A DNA stretch of 64,000 nt from Euclidia mi. Lineage: Eukaryota > Arthropoda > Insecta > Lepidoptera > Erebidae. Of this stretch, positions 21,846-32,645 are shown piece after piece. The DNA lies in contig OX123182.2 in NCBI GenBank assembly GCA_944739405.2, positions 90,822,051-90,886,050 on the forward strand, written 5' to 3'. How positions within the stretch are numbered: position 1 is the first letter of the stretch; each line of letters begins with the position of its first letter. The notes beneath the pieces are model-generated. The model searched no databases. It was not told the DNA's origin and saw only the letters and a program-made list of their open reading frames with translations. The translations under genes were made by a program, and so were the position numbers.

Positions 21846-23430
21846 ATATTTCAGTTGGAATAACAGTTTTTACACAAAATCAATAATTATCCTAATCTAA
21901 ATAGTTCAGTTTCGGGTAACCTACTAAAAACAATGTCTTTTTTATATTAATGCAAGTCGTTTCTGGCACTCGACGGCCGCTACCGCGGCACCGCTCGCTT
22001 CGCTCGCTCGGCTCGTGCGTAGCGTCGTGCGTGGTCACAGTTCTAACCTAACCTAACCTTACCATTTTTTTAATAATTAACCTACTCTAACTAGGTACTT
22101 CCATAAATAAACTAATATCACCAAACGTTTATTGCCTGAAGATTGTTTGCTGTGATAAATCATTTGATTAAAGACTAGTAATATTTTGCCAAGTAAAAAT
22201 TTGACCAAATAAAAATATGCGTACTAAAATTATTCAAAATATTGCAATGGTATAAAAAAAGGTTGCTAAAATTTGTTTGGGTAATAAAATTTTGTCAAAA
22301 TCTTTTCGGCAAAACAGCAGGATCCCATCATCATTATTGTAAATTATTATTGTCGCGTGTAATCTTCGATAAGTCACTGTATCGCAAATATTACCCAGAC
22401 ATCTAATTTACAGTTATTATATCAAGGTTGTTTTGACATAGGTACATTAAAGAGTTAAACATCATAATTACAACAGTTGATATCAGAATAATTTAAGTAG
22501 GAACTTTATCAGGCCTACTCATAATTTTTTTATGGCAGCATTACAATACTTAAATCCATGTAGGTATTCAGTTCAGGGTCCTCTGGCGATAAATAGCGTA
22601 GCAAGCCAAATTTAAAAGATGCCATACCTACCTGCTAACTTGCGGAAAAATAGCAAGTGTGATTTTGGTTTCGAATATTTAAATTGTACTTATTTCACTA
22701 CCGACTTAGAGCGCCGTATAGAAGATCCCATGCGCATTACCGGAAATTCAGTACTCTAATTGCAAGGTTGGTTGGACCATGGGAAGTGGCGAGTCAGGTT
22801 GGCGAATGCCGGCCTAGACCCTTTATCATACGATTGCTTAAGACCACATCGTAGCTAAGTTATTTACGAAATGCTGTGTCAGTAGAGATCCTGGCGTAGA
22901 ACACTTTGCATTTATCTTGGTTTCCAATTAGGAATATGTGGTTGACGATCAAACTGTCTACAATGGCTGTGTGTCTTAACACAGCTACAAGTAATACAAC
23001 ACTTGTGTAAATATTAGGAATATATACCTACTAGGATGTAGCAAGGGAATCCCAGTTCATTAATTTAATTAGGACGTTTAGTGTATCCATCTGAATAGTG
23101 TAGGTATGCGTCCGCACTGATATTAAAACGAATCATTAAAGCACGACATACAAAAAGAACAATAAATTATGATATCACAATAGTACCTACCTACTACTAC
23201 CTACGGTACTATATAGCAGGTAATTTAACATCTATGTAGAATACGACGTATTGTGGGTCAATCGCAACTTGTTCCGAATTCTCTAACCCTTTCTATTCAA
23301 TGTAACCGTCTAGAGAGAAAGAAATTCTATCCATATAATATACTTACATTTAGACCAGAAAGGTCTTAAAATCTTAGTGAAGTGGAAGGCAGGGTATCGA
23401 GGAAGTTTAATAGATGGTCTCTCTTACAAT
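21846..23430. other. Gene-free AT-rich stretch with a short CCTAA run
   Basis: No ORF of note. 21965-22035 is CpG-rich (CGCTCGCTTCGCTCGCTCGG) and is followed at about 22045-22062 by TAACCTAACCTAACCTTACC, three units of the insect telomere-type pentamer, too short to call a telomere. The rest is AT-rich with no structure I can name. Confidence 0.45.
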
Positions 23431-23439
23431 CAAATATTT

Positions 23440-23784
23440 TGAAATCATCATCTTCTTGCCCTGGTCCCAATTTATTTGGGGTTGGCGCAGTAAGTCCTTC
23501 GCTTCCATTCTTTTCTGTCGCCCGTCATCTGATAATTTACCCCTTTCTTTTTCATATCCATCCTCACACAGTCCATCCATCATTTCCTTGGCCTCCCTCT
23601 CCCTTTCCATCCCTCTACCTTTTAATTCATCACTTGCTTACCTACATACATATCATCTCTTCGCATAATATGTCCATACCAATCCAAACGACTCTTTTCA
23701 CTTTCTCGTCTATAGACGCCACTTTCAGACTACCTCTCACGTATTCATTCCTAATGTTATCCATTCTCGTAGCTCCACACATCG
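23440..23784 (-). pseudogene. RTE-clade LINE, 3' terminal coding fragment
   Basis: Minus-strand reading with small frame changes: CGATRMDNIRNEYVRGSLKV, SRLDWYGHIMRRDD, RGRPRK, KEWKRRTYCANPK. This block (RNEY-x-RGS, W-Y-G-H-x-M-R-R-D, GRP-x-K) is the C-terminal end of RTE-type retroelement proteins common in moths and butterflies. Only the last ~110 codons remain, with stops. Confidence 0.78.
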
Positions 23785-23808
23785 ATGAATGTGTGGAGCT
23801 ACGAGAAT
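23763..23808. repeat. Perfect 20-bp hairpin
   Basis: Arm ATTCTCGTAGCTCCACACAT at 23763-23782, loop CGATGA, then the exact reverse complement at 23789-23808. The left arm is coding sequence of the RTE fragment, so the right arm is an inverted duplication of the element's edge. Confidence 0.9.
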
Positions 23809-24010
23809 ACTACGTTTTGAAATGAAAGTAATATAACATACTAAACTATTAATCTAACTAATTATAGTATTCAAAATCTGATTACATAAATTTAATTATA
23901 GGTAGGAAAGACTCCAACCAACTACATAAGTATTCATCTGTGATAAATGAAGTTCCAGACGCTTACAGTTCAGCAACCAATCAATGGCGTCTCTATTGTA
24001 ACAACACACT

Positions 24011-24058
24011 AATAATGATTACACTGTCGCGTATGTACGCGACAGTGTAATCATTATT
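24011..24058. repeat. Near-perfect palindrome, 23-bp arms with 2-base centre
   Basis: AATAATGATTACACTGTCGC(GTA) at 24011-24033 is followed after TG by its exact reverse complement at 24036-24058. No surrounding element explains it. Confidence 0.9.
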
Positions 24059-25045
24059 TATTATCATAATTTATTAGCCTATTAGCATATCTAGGTATGT
24101 TCCTCCTTCACATTCGTATTAAAAATAAATGGCTATGGAAAAGTCCTAACGAATCATTGAAAAAGAGTTATGTTTGCCGACTTCATGAAACCGCCAATTA
24201 GCACAATCTATTCTACACCCAGATCAGTATATCATAACAACTTCACGCAGATTTATTTCAGTGTATCTACAAAAGGACAATAACGTGGAAATCCTTGTGA
24301 GTTCAGTATTTTGATTTGTTAGAATTATGTGTTATTATTTTACTTATGCTTGATAGGTAGAGAGATATCAGTGTAAAAATAAATTTGTAAATACGATTGT
24401 ATCTACGCCAAGCGGTCGCATTTTCTTTCTATTTATTGTTAATACGATATCTCGTCGACAACTAGTAACGAAAAATAATATAGAAGTTTTGTTTCACAGA
24501 CAGAGGAAATAAGCGTAAATAGTTTTGTCTCAGCCTATTTAGATTATATTGTTGTTAGATCATTGTTTTGTAGCGCGACAGTAGTCTGTAGATTTTGTGT
24601 CATATGTATTTGATCTACCGATGATAACAGTGTAACGGAGCGTATGCTCATAACGGAAATTGCACATGTCTAAATTATAATATTATGAGAAATTTAACTA
24701 TTTTTTTAAAGGGGGGGTTGGTGTAACGGAGCGTATGCTAAGGTTGTCATTGTATAAGCGTAAGCTAAGTATGTCGTCACTATATAGACATGTACTTTAG
24801 ATTTACTCACGAGTAGCTCTAAGACAGTTAAACTAAGAACACTATTGTGAGATCGAAATATACGGATGTGCTACATGAACCCACTGACTTTAATTGATCT
24901 AGAACATTAGTGCCGTAACCCAAGGTCCCTCCTATAACAGTGATAAAGTAAATTGTATTTACTTAGAATAATAAAAGTAAGTAGGTATATTAATTATTTA
25001 TCTGTGCGTGTATTTTGCTAAGTGTTATCATCGTTATAACGATGC
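24059..25045. other. Region upstream of the glycine-rich gene, possible noncoding first exon
   Basis: ATCAGTATATCATAACAAC at about 24222-24240 contains an arthropod-like initiator TCAGT, and CCTT|GTGAGT near 24293-24302 could be a splice donor, so 24224-24296 might be a 5' exon of the downstream gene; no ATG is in it. GTGTAACGGAGCGTATGCT occurs at 24631 and again near 24720. Nothing else recognisable. Confidence 0.25.
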
Positions 25046-25355
25046 AACGACTATCCCAGTTAGATACATCCAAGACTTACACGCTTTGGACCCTCAGATC
25101 CGCTAACCAGATATGACAGAATATCAGCTTTTCCACGACTACGATCTGACTCTCCGTAACGACTGTCAATCACTGATCTCTGACTGATCTTCATGACAGC
25201 CAGGACCGATGGTTTAACGTACTCTCCGAGGCTCGATGCAGCGATAGTTAACAATCTCACATAACTTCGGAAAGTCTGTAGTGTGCGCCGTGGATTCGAA
25301 CCCGATACCTACCCTGGCATGGCAGTCTATTAGGCATCACTAAGCTATAGCTGGC
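25046..25355 (-). repeat. SINE-A, minus strand
   Basis: Reverse-complement SINE-A: tail side CTATCCCAGTT at 25051, body AGCTTTTCCACGACTACG and CTCTCCGAGG, B box side GTGGATTCGAACCCGATACC at 25291-25310, head side CTAAGCTATAGCTGGC. More diverged than the copy at 27702. 25356-26055 is AT-rich with no gene. Confidence 0.78.
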
Positions 25356-26055
25356 AATATTTTGTTACGATATCTGCCGGAAAATAAATACCTACGTCGT
25401 TTGAGGTGGCTATGTGCCACTTTTCGAGGTTTTCATTGAGTTTACAAAGAAAAATAAACAATCTCGCGATTGAAATCACCCCTATTTATATATAGTTAAA
25501 AAACCTTCCTTAACGATGGTAATTTGAATATAAAGCATTATTCTTTGGACTAACGGTAATTTAGTAAACTATGCGTGGCTGAACCACAAAGTAAGAGGCA
25601 GTTTAAAAATTTACAGCGTTGTGTATGTAAAAATATTCATAGCGTATCCTGTGTATGCAAATTTAAAACTTTTGAATATACAAAAAAGTGCAAAAGATAG
25701 GCAAATATTAATTTTAAAATCTTCTGAGTTTATTAAAACAAAATTAACCCTAGATTTTCTTACCATTACACTATTATGTTTCTATATAAGTACCCAGTAT
25801 AATTTGATTTTGATCACGACACAAAAATGTATGACCATAATTAAACCAGAATGTGGCCATTAACACGACTTCTAATTAATAATTGTGTGAGATCGGTCCC
25901 TACTTAACTAATTAAGTTATCAATGATCGCTCTGGAATGTTAATGCTGATTGCTATTTAATACATTATACCAATAAGCACAATACATAACATTATGTAAA
26001 TACAGTCATTATGTAAACACAGGAACCCTATTCCAGGACATCGTAATGAACTTAC

Positions 26056-26325
26056 TTAGTTAGTTTTTTTTTATAGACTCACGCCTGTATATCCCCGAAG
26101 GAGTAGGCAGAGGTGTAATATTACCCACACATTTCGCCAGGAACTTTTAGGTCCCACGTAATACGGGGCGAGCCTATTGCTGTTACCGGGCCCATCACCA
26201 GACTCCGTGCTGCTACTGAGAATTCGAAAAAACCCAGTAACGCTTTGGCCCGACCCGGGCATTGAACCCGGGACCTCCGATCAGCAGTTGCATACGCTAT
26301 CCACTGGACCTCGGAGGTAGCCAGT
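26056..26325 (-). repeat. SINE-B, minus strand, flanked by GAACTTAC
   Basis: T-run at 26066-26074, then ACGCCTGTATATCCCCGAAG, GTAGGCAGAGGTG, CCCACGTAATACGGGGCGAG, and the tRNA-like region GGCCCGACCCGGGCATTGAA with CCCGGGACCTCCGATCAGCA. GAACTTAC occurs at 26048-26055 and 26326-26333, a probable target duplication. Confidence 0.82.
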
Positions 26326-26391
26326 GAACTTACCTATACTAAAAGACAAAACAAATATTTGCTCAATATTTTACTCGTATTTCAATTGCAG

Positions 26392-28743
26392 GATTACAAG
26401 ATCGCTATTTTCTTCATATTCGCAATAATCGTACACGAAATTAATTCGACGAAAGAAGCTAAAAATGTTGAAAATACAACACAGCAACTGGACAAAATAT
26501 TGGATCCATTAGCGAGTCTACCATTAAACGAAAATGAAATTGGAGATGTCAGCCGCAACGGAGGCCACACAAAGGACACTTTATCGAGAGCAAAACGACA
26601 ATTCTATTATAATCCTTATTATCCCCCACGTAAGTACCATATTGTCTTTTGAAATTAATATATCGTGGTCAGCTAAACGAAATAAAGTTCAGTGGCAAAA
26701 TGTGGTTATGTTATCCTATTGGACTTCGAAAAGTACCTAAGGGCGGGATTTTATGGCGATATACTAATGCATACATCCTAGCGTTATCCCAGTTGCAACC
26801 CGGAGTTTGCTTTCTAGTATGACCGATTTGACTGATTATTATTAGCTTTTGCACAGAGTAACTACCTGTCTGACCTCCGCAACCCAAAGAGATAGCGATA
26901 TTCAATGATTTAGACCATGTCAGTTTATTTAGAGGTGCTAACTCCCTAAAACGACTGTCAAAGATCTTCACGACAGCGGGGACCGACGGCTCACCGACCT
27001 ACCGTGCTTTCCGAGGCACGGGGCAACCAATAAACAATTCAAAACGCACATAACTCCGAAAAGCCGATAGTGCGCGCCGTGGATTCGAGCCTGATGACAC
27101 CTTGTTATCACCTAAATAAATCGCTTAACTGTTAACAATGCAGGGTGTATAAGGAAAAGATTATCTGCCTTTAAAACGTAATCAACTAATACGATATCAA
27201 TAATTGTAATGTTATCCGTCGGAACGTTTGTCACATTGCGTAGATATTCATTTTGAAAACCAGTAGAAAAATCGAGTAATTCTGCGGGATAGCAAACTAT
27301 TAGGTATATGTTACTTATCTACTTTAAATTAATTACCTAATGATTATTATTATTAAGGTGTACCTATAGTAAATAGCATAACCCTAGAATAGGAAAAAAG
27401 AGATAAATAACTATTTTAAACGTTTCCTTCTTTTCAGTCTTTTCACCCACCAATATTATGTAGATAGGTAGGCTACCTTCCTACCTAGATTATACCGCAT
27501 AGACTGACTATTTTTTAATATCGTACGGAACCTTAAAAACCAAAGGGTAAAACGGTTATTACTGAGAGGCCGCTGTCCGTTCATCTGTGTGTTTGCCTGT
27601 GCGTCTGTCACCAGGCTGTAACCCTGATAGTTAGACAGTTCATTTTTTACAGATGATGTATTTCTGTCGCCGCTATAACAACAAATACTAAAAACAAGAA
27701 TCTTCTTCCTCTTAGCTTTATCCCAGTTTTCAATCTGGGGTCCGCTTACTAGTCTAACCGGTTTTGGCTGAATATTAGCTTTTCCACAGAGCGATTGCCT
27801 GTCTGACCTCCACAACCCGAAGGGATAGCGATATTCCATGGTTTAGACTAGTGTCAGTTTATTTAGAAGGTACTGACGCCCTGTAACGATTGTCAAAGAT
27901 CTACATTGACAACCGGGACCGACGGCTTAACGTGCTCTCCAAGGCATGGGACAAGCGATAATTAATAATTCAATGCGCACATAACTCCGAAAAGTGCGCG
28001 CCGTGGATTCGAAACCGATACCCTCTGCATGGCAGTCTGTTGGTATAACCAATCGGCTATCGCTGCCTTTTTGCCTAAAAACAAGAATACAATAACTATT
28101 TAAGAGGATTCCCATACAACAAACATGATTTTTTGCCGATTTTATTGATAATGGCATGTTTGTGCGCGAGTCCGACTCGCACTTGGCCGGTGTCTTTACT
28201 AAAGTCTAGCCTGCGTCGTCGGTGTTATAACTAAATATTTTTATATAAACATATATACTCACGCCTGCATTCCCGAAGGGGTAGGCAGAGGTGTGATATT
28301 ACACCCACATTTCGACATTAATTTTTAAGTCCCACGTAATAGGGGGGGGGGAGAGGAACTATTGCCGTTACCGGGCACATCACCAGACTCCGTGCTGCTA
28401 CTAAGAATCCGAAAAGACCTAGTAACACTTTTGCCCGACCCGGGAATCGAACCCGGGACCTCCGATTAGCAGTCGCATACGCTATCCCAGATGCAGTCTA
28501 TAACAGTAACTAAATATTTATAAATTCTAATTTTCTATTTCAGGACCAATACCCATACCAATACCAATTATAATCGGCGGCGGCGGTTGGTACGGCGGAC
28601 GAGGTTTTGGTAGAGCTTTTGGCGGCAGGGGTTTGGGCAGCAAGGGCTTTGGCGGTAGGGGTTTTGGCGGCAGAGGTTTCGGCGGTGGTCGCGGTTTCGG
28701 TGGACGTGGCGGGTTTGGAGGCGGCCGGGGTGGTAGAGGATAA
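26392..28743 (+). CDS. Secreted glycine-rich peptide precursor (host gene), last two coding exons
   Basis: Exon 26392-26629 follows the acceptor TTCAATTGCAG and ends at CCCCCAC|GTAAGT; exon 28544-28743 follows CTATTTCAG and ends at TAA 28741-28743. The phases join cleanly through a split Arg codon. The frame starts with a hydrophobic stretch (IAIFFIFAIIV) that would finish a signal peptide, then an acidic/polar propeptide (NTTQQLDKILDPLASLPLN), a dibasic furin-like site (SRAKR before QFYYNPYYPP), a Pro-Ile repeat (PIPIPIPIII) and a Gly/Arg/Phe-rich tail of FGGRG repeats. The start codon must be in an unseen upstream exon, as no in-frame ATG lies in these exons. Function unknown: cuticular, silk-like or antimicrobial roles are all possible. 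The intron holds several SINEs. Confidence 0.72.
26780..27115 (-). repeat. SINE-A, minus strand, in the intron of the glycine-rich gene
   Basis: GTTATCCCAGTTGCAACCCG, CTGTCTGACCTCCGCAACCC, CCGACGGCTCACC, then GCGCGCCGTGGATTCGAGCC, in the reverse SINE-A order. The head is degraded after 27090. Confidence 0.78.
27513..28190 (+). repeat. Interspersed repeat with CCGTACGGAACC start and GACTCGCACTTGGCCGG end, split by a SINE
   Basis: Left part 27513-27701 (CGTACGGAACCTTAAAAACC, CTGTCACCAGGCTGTAACCC) and right part 28089-28190 (GCGAGTCCGACTCGCACTTG GCCGG) are the two ends of a repeat family found again at 29139. The SINE at 27702-28074 interrupts it. Confidence 0.6.
27702..28074 (-). repeat. SINE-A, minus strand, with 14-bp target duplication
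   Basis: Best-preserved reverse copy: TTTATCCCAGTTTTCAATCT, ACCGGTTTTGGCTGAATATT, GCTTTTCCACAGAGCGATTG, GCGCGCCGTGGATTCGAAAC, AATCGGCTATCGCTGCCTTT. CTAAAAACAAGAAT stands at 27688-27701 and 28075-28088, a target duplication that defines the insertion as 373 bp. Confidence 0.9.
28241..28506 (-). repeat. SINE-B, minus strand, in the intron, flanked by TAACTAAATATTT
   Basis: ACTCACGCCTGCATTCCCGA, GGGGTAGGCAGAGGTGTG, AAGTCCCACGTAATAGGGG, then GCCCGACCCGGGAATCGAAC. TAACTAAATATTT occurs at 28228-28240 and 28507-28519. It ends 37 bases before the last exon of the glycine-rich gene. Confidence 0.85.
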
Positions 28744-28811
28744 GTTTTATGTAGGTAATCTACGCAATATTGATATCCTGTAAAACTAAGACTGTAAATA
28801 CGTATTAAAAT

Positions 28812-28817
28812 AATAAA
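28812..28817 (+). promoter_or_regulatory. AATAAA polyadenylation signal of the glycine-rich gene
   Basis: AATAAA lies 69 bases after the stop codon, a usual distance. No other candidate lies closer. Confidence 0.55.
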
Positions 28818-28849
28818 TTATTTACTTATTATTTTTGGTTTCTTATTCT

Positions 28850-29138
28850 AAAACGATACCTAAGAAATATATACGACGATGAAAGTAAATTGTAACTTGT
28901 GTGCACCAGTAAGTAATTAGGATTTGGTAGAGGTAAGTTGTGGCCTATGTAGGAAGAATTCGGTTTCGTTACAGGAAAGAGCTAGCTGAAATGACAGATA
29001 TCATAACATTTCACAGAATAGTTGCTTTATGTAGGCTGATATACTGCAATAAAAATGTGCGTTCTATGCATAAGAATTTTATAATAAGTAGATACCTACG
29101 TATGTGTTACATACACCTATTTCTATATTTGTATGTTT
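28850..29138. other. Intergenic AT-rich stretch
   Basis: An ORF of 101 codons starts near 28940 but runs into the repeat at 29139 and has no recognisable motif. GGTAGAGGTAAGTTG at 28925 resembles a splice donor without supporting context. Confidence 0.4.
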
Positions 29139-29440
29139 TTAGGGTTCCGTACCTAAAAAGTAAAAAACGGGACCCTATTACTAAGCCTCGGCTGTCTGTC
29201 CGTCTGTCTGTCACCAGGCTGTATCTCATAAACCGTCATAGCTAGAAAGCTGAAATTTTAACAAATTATGTAAGTATTTCGGTTGCCACTATAACAACAA
29301 ATACAAAAAATAAAAAAATGAAAATATTAAGGGGGAAACAAAAAACGTGTTTTTTTTCGTATTTTTTGCTCAAAATTACTAACGGTAACAGGTAGAAAGT
29401 TACAATTTCAACCTACATGGGAATATCAGTAAAACAAGAT
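29139..29440 (+). repeat. AGGGTTCCGTACC interspersed repeat, second copy
   Basis: AGGGTTCCGTACCTAAAAAG at 29141, ACGGGACCC, then TGTCTGTCCGTCTGTCTGTC and ACCAGGCTGTATCTCATAAA. Shares GTCACCAGGCTGTA and CTATAACAACAAATAC with 27513-27701. Its other end is missing. Confidence 0.65.
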
Positions 29441-29459
29441 ATATCCAATTTTGTAATAA

Positions 29460-30250
29460 AGGAGGAAAGAAACATAATTTAAACCTTAATTATGATACTC
29501 AAACTCTATCCGAGGTTAATACTATTTCTTTCCTAGGTGTTCTCTTAGACGATTATTGCAACTGGAAAGCCCACGTAGATAAGACATGTAGTAAAATCAA
29601 TAGATTTGTTTATGCTCTATGGAGATTAACAATAGAGAGATAATCTCAAAAAAACAAACAGCACTTCTAGCATATCATGCCTTTGTTGCATCTAACCTCC
29701 GATATGGCATCGTACTTTGGGGCAACTCAGTCAATTTAAATAGATTGTTCATAGCGCAGAAGCAATGTGTGAGAGCAATTTTCAATGTAACCCCTTGGAC
29801 AACTTGTAAGCCTCTCTTTAAAAAGCTCTCAATTTTAACTGTGCCCTGTCTTTACATTTTCGAGTTATGTGTTTTTGTAAAAAATAACTCAAGTTTATTT
29901 ACTGCCAAAAGAGATATCTGCAATTTTAATACTCGATATCCTAATAAACTTACTCTTCCTGCAATAAAAACAGACGTATGCAGCCGTTACAGCTACTCTA
30001 TGGCGGTACGCATTTACAATCATCTACCGCAACATTTACATGATTTACCTCATAATAGGTTTAAGAACGCATTGTTTCGATGGTTAATGGCAAAATGTTT
30101 TTATTCGGTAAATGACTATTTAAATTGTAAAAATTCAACAAACTTTTGAAATATTTGCATGCTGTAAGATTTGACGGCAAATGTGCTAAATCTAAACTTG
30201 TAACAACATCTCTGTATACCACATTTTCGCAAATAAATATTTTGTATTTG
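29460..30250 (+). pseudogene. Jockey/CR1-type LINE 3' fragment: RT C-terminus and 3' UTR
   Basis: TISFLGVLLDD and WKAHVDKTCSKINRFVYAL lie in an upstream frame, then 29619-30149 reads ISKKQTALLAYHAFVASNLR, YGIVLWGNSVN, KQCVRAIFNVTPWTTCKPLF, YNHLPQHLHDLPHNRFKNAL and a stop. 3' UTR ends GCAAATAAATATTTTGTATT at about 30228-30250. 5'-truncated, as usual for LINE insertions. Confidence 0.82.
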
Positions 30251-30254
30251 TACA

Positions 30255-32429
30255 TCCGCCGAAGATAAGCCGCACTTGTATCCGACCGTTGCTCAGCCCT
30301 GTTGTGCCTGATTATAGCCGCCGATATCCCTTTATGCTGCCTACTTTACCGACACGTATTTGGGAAGAGCTAAGAGTGGGCGACGTGGTTAACCAAATCT
30401 AGTATCTACATATTTCAGTAGTAGTCGCCTTTGCGAGCTCCGGGCACCATTACGAAAGTTTATGATTATAGCCAGTATACCGCTAGAATTATGATGAAAA
30501 TATATAGTAAGTCTTAATTGCGAGCCAATGTGTCATTTGTTTTCAAAAGTACGAGATTAGTCATAGCTAAATTTTAAGACAGATTCATACATATGAATCC
30601 ACAGAAGATATAAAGTATTCTTGACAAAAAATTTAAGACATTCAATTTATTTATTTTTCCAAATCGAAAAAGTTTTAATAGCTATTCAATTCCTGTTTTC
30701 TTTAGGTACCAAAACTCTTAAATTAATTCATCACGTCGATATCAACTAAATATTATAGTATTTTTGACAGCATGGTAGTTAAAATAATCTGTACTATTAG
30801 AAGTAGGTACGTATAATAGAAAACAAATACGTTCACCCAACACCATATAGTTGACTAACAACCCAACACATTATTAGTCCGCTCCAAGTTTAAATCCAAA
30901 GCCGCTCCAATTACACGGTCGAGTGTGTGCGCTCAATGGCGTAAACACCACAAAGAACAGCACTGCAAGGAGTACGGAAACGTCTGTTTACATCACATGA
31001 ACCAGGGACGCGAGTATGGGCAGACAAAAGGCGGGTTTACAATACAAGTGAGACGGTACAGCGCATCGCAGATGACACTGTTGATAGTACGCTCTCTCTC
31101 AGCGGCTGTTTAGTGCTCACGCGTCCGGCCCGTCCGGAAATGGCACCGCCCTTCAGACAACCTTCATTTCCCGAGTATTCCTTTAGCCAGGGTCTGAGGG
31201 ACGTGATGTTAATCTCTGTTTTTCCTGTTATCATTTCGCGCGAATCTCGTTTTCGTAGTGATTACAGAGTTTACTAGTTGTGTGTTTTTATTTAAAATTG
31301 GTTTATAAAACAATGTGACATACAAATATAAATACTTCTTATTTTAGTCTTGGCATAGTTACGGAAGCTTTGCAAGGACAAAATGGTAATAAAAGATTAT
31401 TACTCTATCGCACGACAACTATATTACCCTCCTAAAAACAACACAACAAATAAATCATTACTGTTGTACGTAATAAAAAACGTTTCATGTCAATAGGGAA
31501 AATACACAACTCCAAATTAGCAACCGATATTTTCAATAAAATTATGTACGCAAAAATATTGTAGGTATAATTGATATGAGTGGATATAGAGCAATAAGCC
31601 TTGATTATTATAACGAATTTAAAATGTTTATAATTATACTTAATTACACAAAGAAGTCCTACAATATATTTTTCTATCTCATATAAAATTTATTTTCAAA
31701 ACATGGTCTAACAAGCGTCTAACCAAATACATTATTAAATACACATTCTTTTTGCAACGATTCAAAGAGAACATTCGACAATAATTATTCAACAACCAAA
31801 ATTTATATCTTTACTATTTAACATTATCATAACATTACGTTCTTAAGTCTTGAATGGAATTTAAATGTAAAGGTGTCCTGTTATGTTGGATCAGATGCCC
31901 AATATTTTTTCTTTAACATTGGTCATGCTGGGAGAGCTCATCTTTCAAGAGACGATTTCTTTTTGTATTCTTTTTAAGACTCTCGTATTTAAGCTTTAAT
32001 TTTTGTCACTAATGGTTATTTGTAGACATAGCGCATGAATTTGAAGCACTTTCTATTTTTCCACGCACATTCTTTGTCCATATTAGTTACCGCATCGGTC
32101 GTTTTAATTTCTATAATATACTTGTATTTTTCTATTAAACTTACTAGTAGTTGAATCTCTTTAATCTCGCATTAAAGTTTGAGGACCGCTGTATTTTTAA
32201 TTGCATTGTTATTATAATATATTTTTGATTGATAACGAACAGTTCAACACTCACAAATTCCTCGAAAATACCACAAACCAAACATACGAGGTACATAAAC
32301 AAACATAACCCCGAAATAATGACAACCATCATTTTGACAGTTAGAGTAAGACAGGAAATAACGCTTCTATTTCATGTCATTCATTTATTCATTAATTTAT
32401 TTATTCATACATATATACATACATACATA
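30255..32429. other. Gene-free region with a GC-richer patch at 30880-31260
   Basis: Mostly AT-rich, no recognisable protein. 30880-31260 is richer in GC and CpG (CTCACGCGTCCGGCCCGTCC) than its surroundings and could be a host regulatory region or exon, but neither strand shows a motif; the ORFs there (62-65 codons) are not convincing. CATA/TATACATACATACATAC microsatellite lies at 32405-32434. Confidence 0.35.
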
Positions 32430-32434
32430 CATAC

Positions 32435-32645
32435 AAAGACTCTCGCCTGTTTCCCCGAAGGGGTAGGCAGAGGCATATTAAACGCCCACTTTTCGCCAGA
32501 GTTTTGATCCCACGTAATAGGTGGCGAGCCTATTGCCGCTTATCGGGATATTTTGTTTGCCAGAGCCTCGTCCGTTGATTGGCAGGTGCACCCCTTGCAG
32601 GTGAGGTTGGCTTGGGATTCTAAGTTCTTGGTGGGAACCCTATGC
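32435..32645 (-). repeat. SINE-B, minus strand, next to a CATA microsatellite
   Basis: GACTCTCGCCTGTTTCCCCG, AAGGGGTAGGCAGAGGC, GATCCCACGTAATAGGTGGC. The tRNA-like half after 32550 is diverged (CAGAGCCTCGTCCG, GATTGGCAGGTGC). The CATA repeat probably grew from its tail. Confidence 0.7.

Noticed and set aside
22045..22065. Telomeric CCTAA repeat
   Set aside because: Only about three imperfect units; such short runs are scattered in moth genomes and no telomere-specific element is attached.
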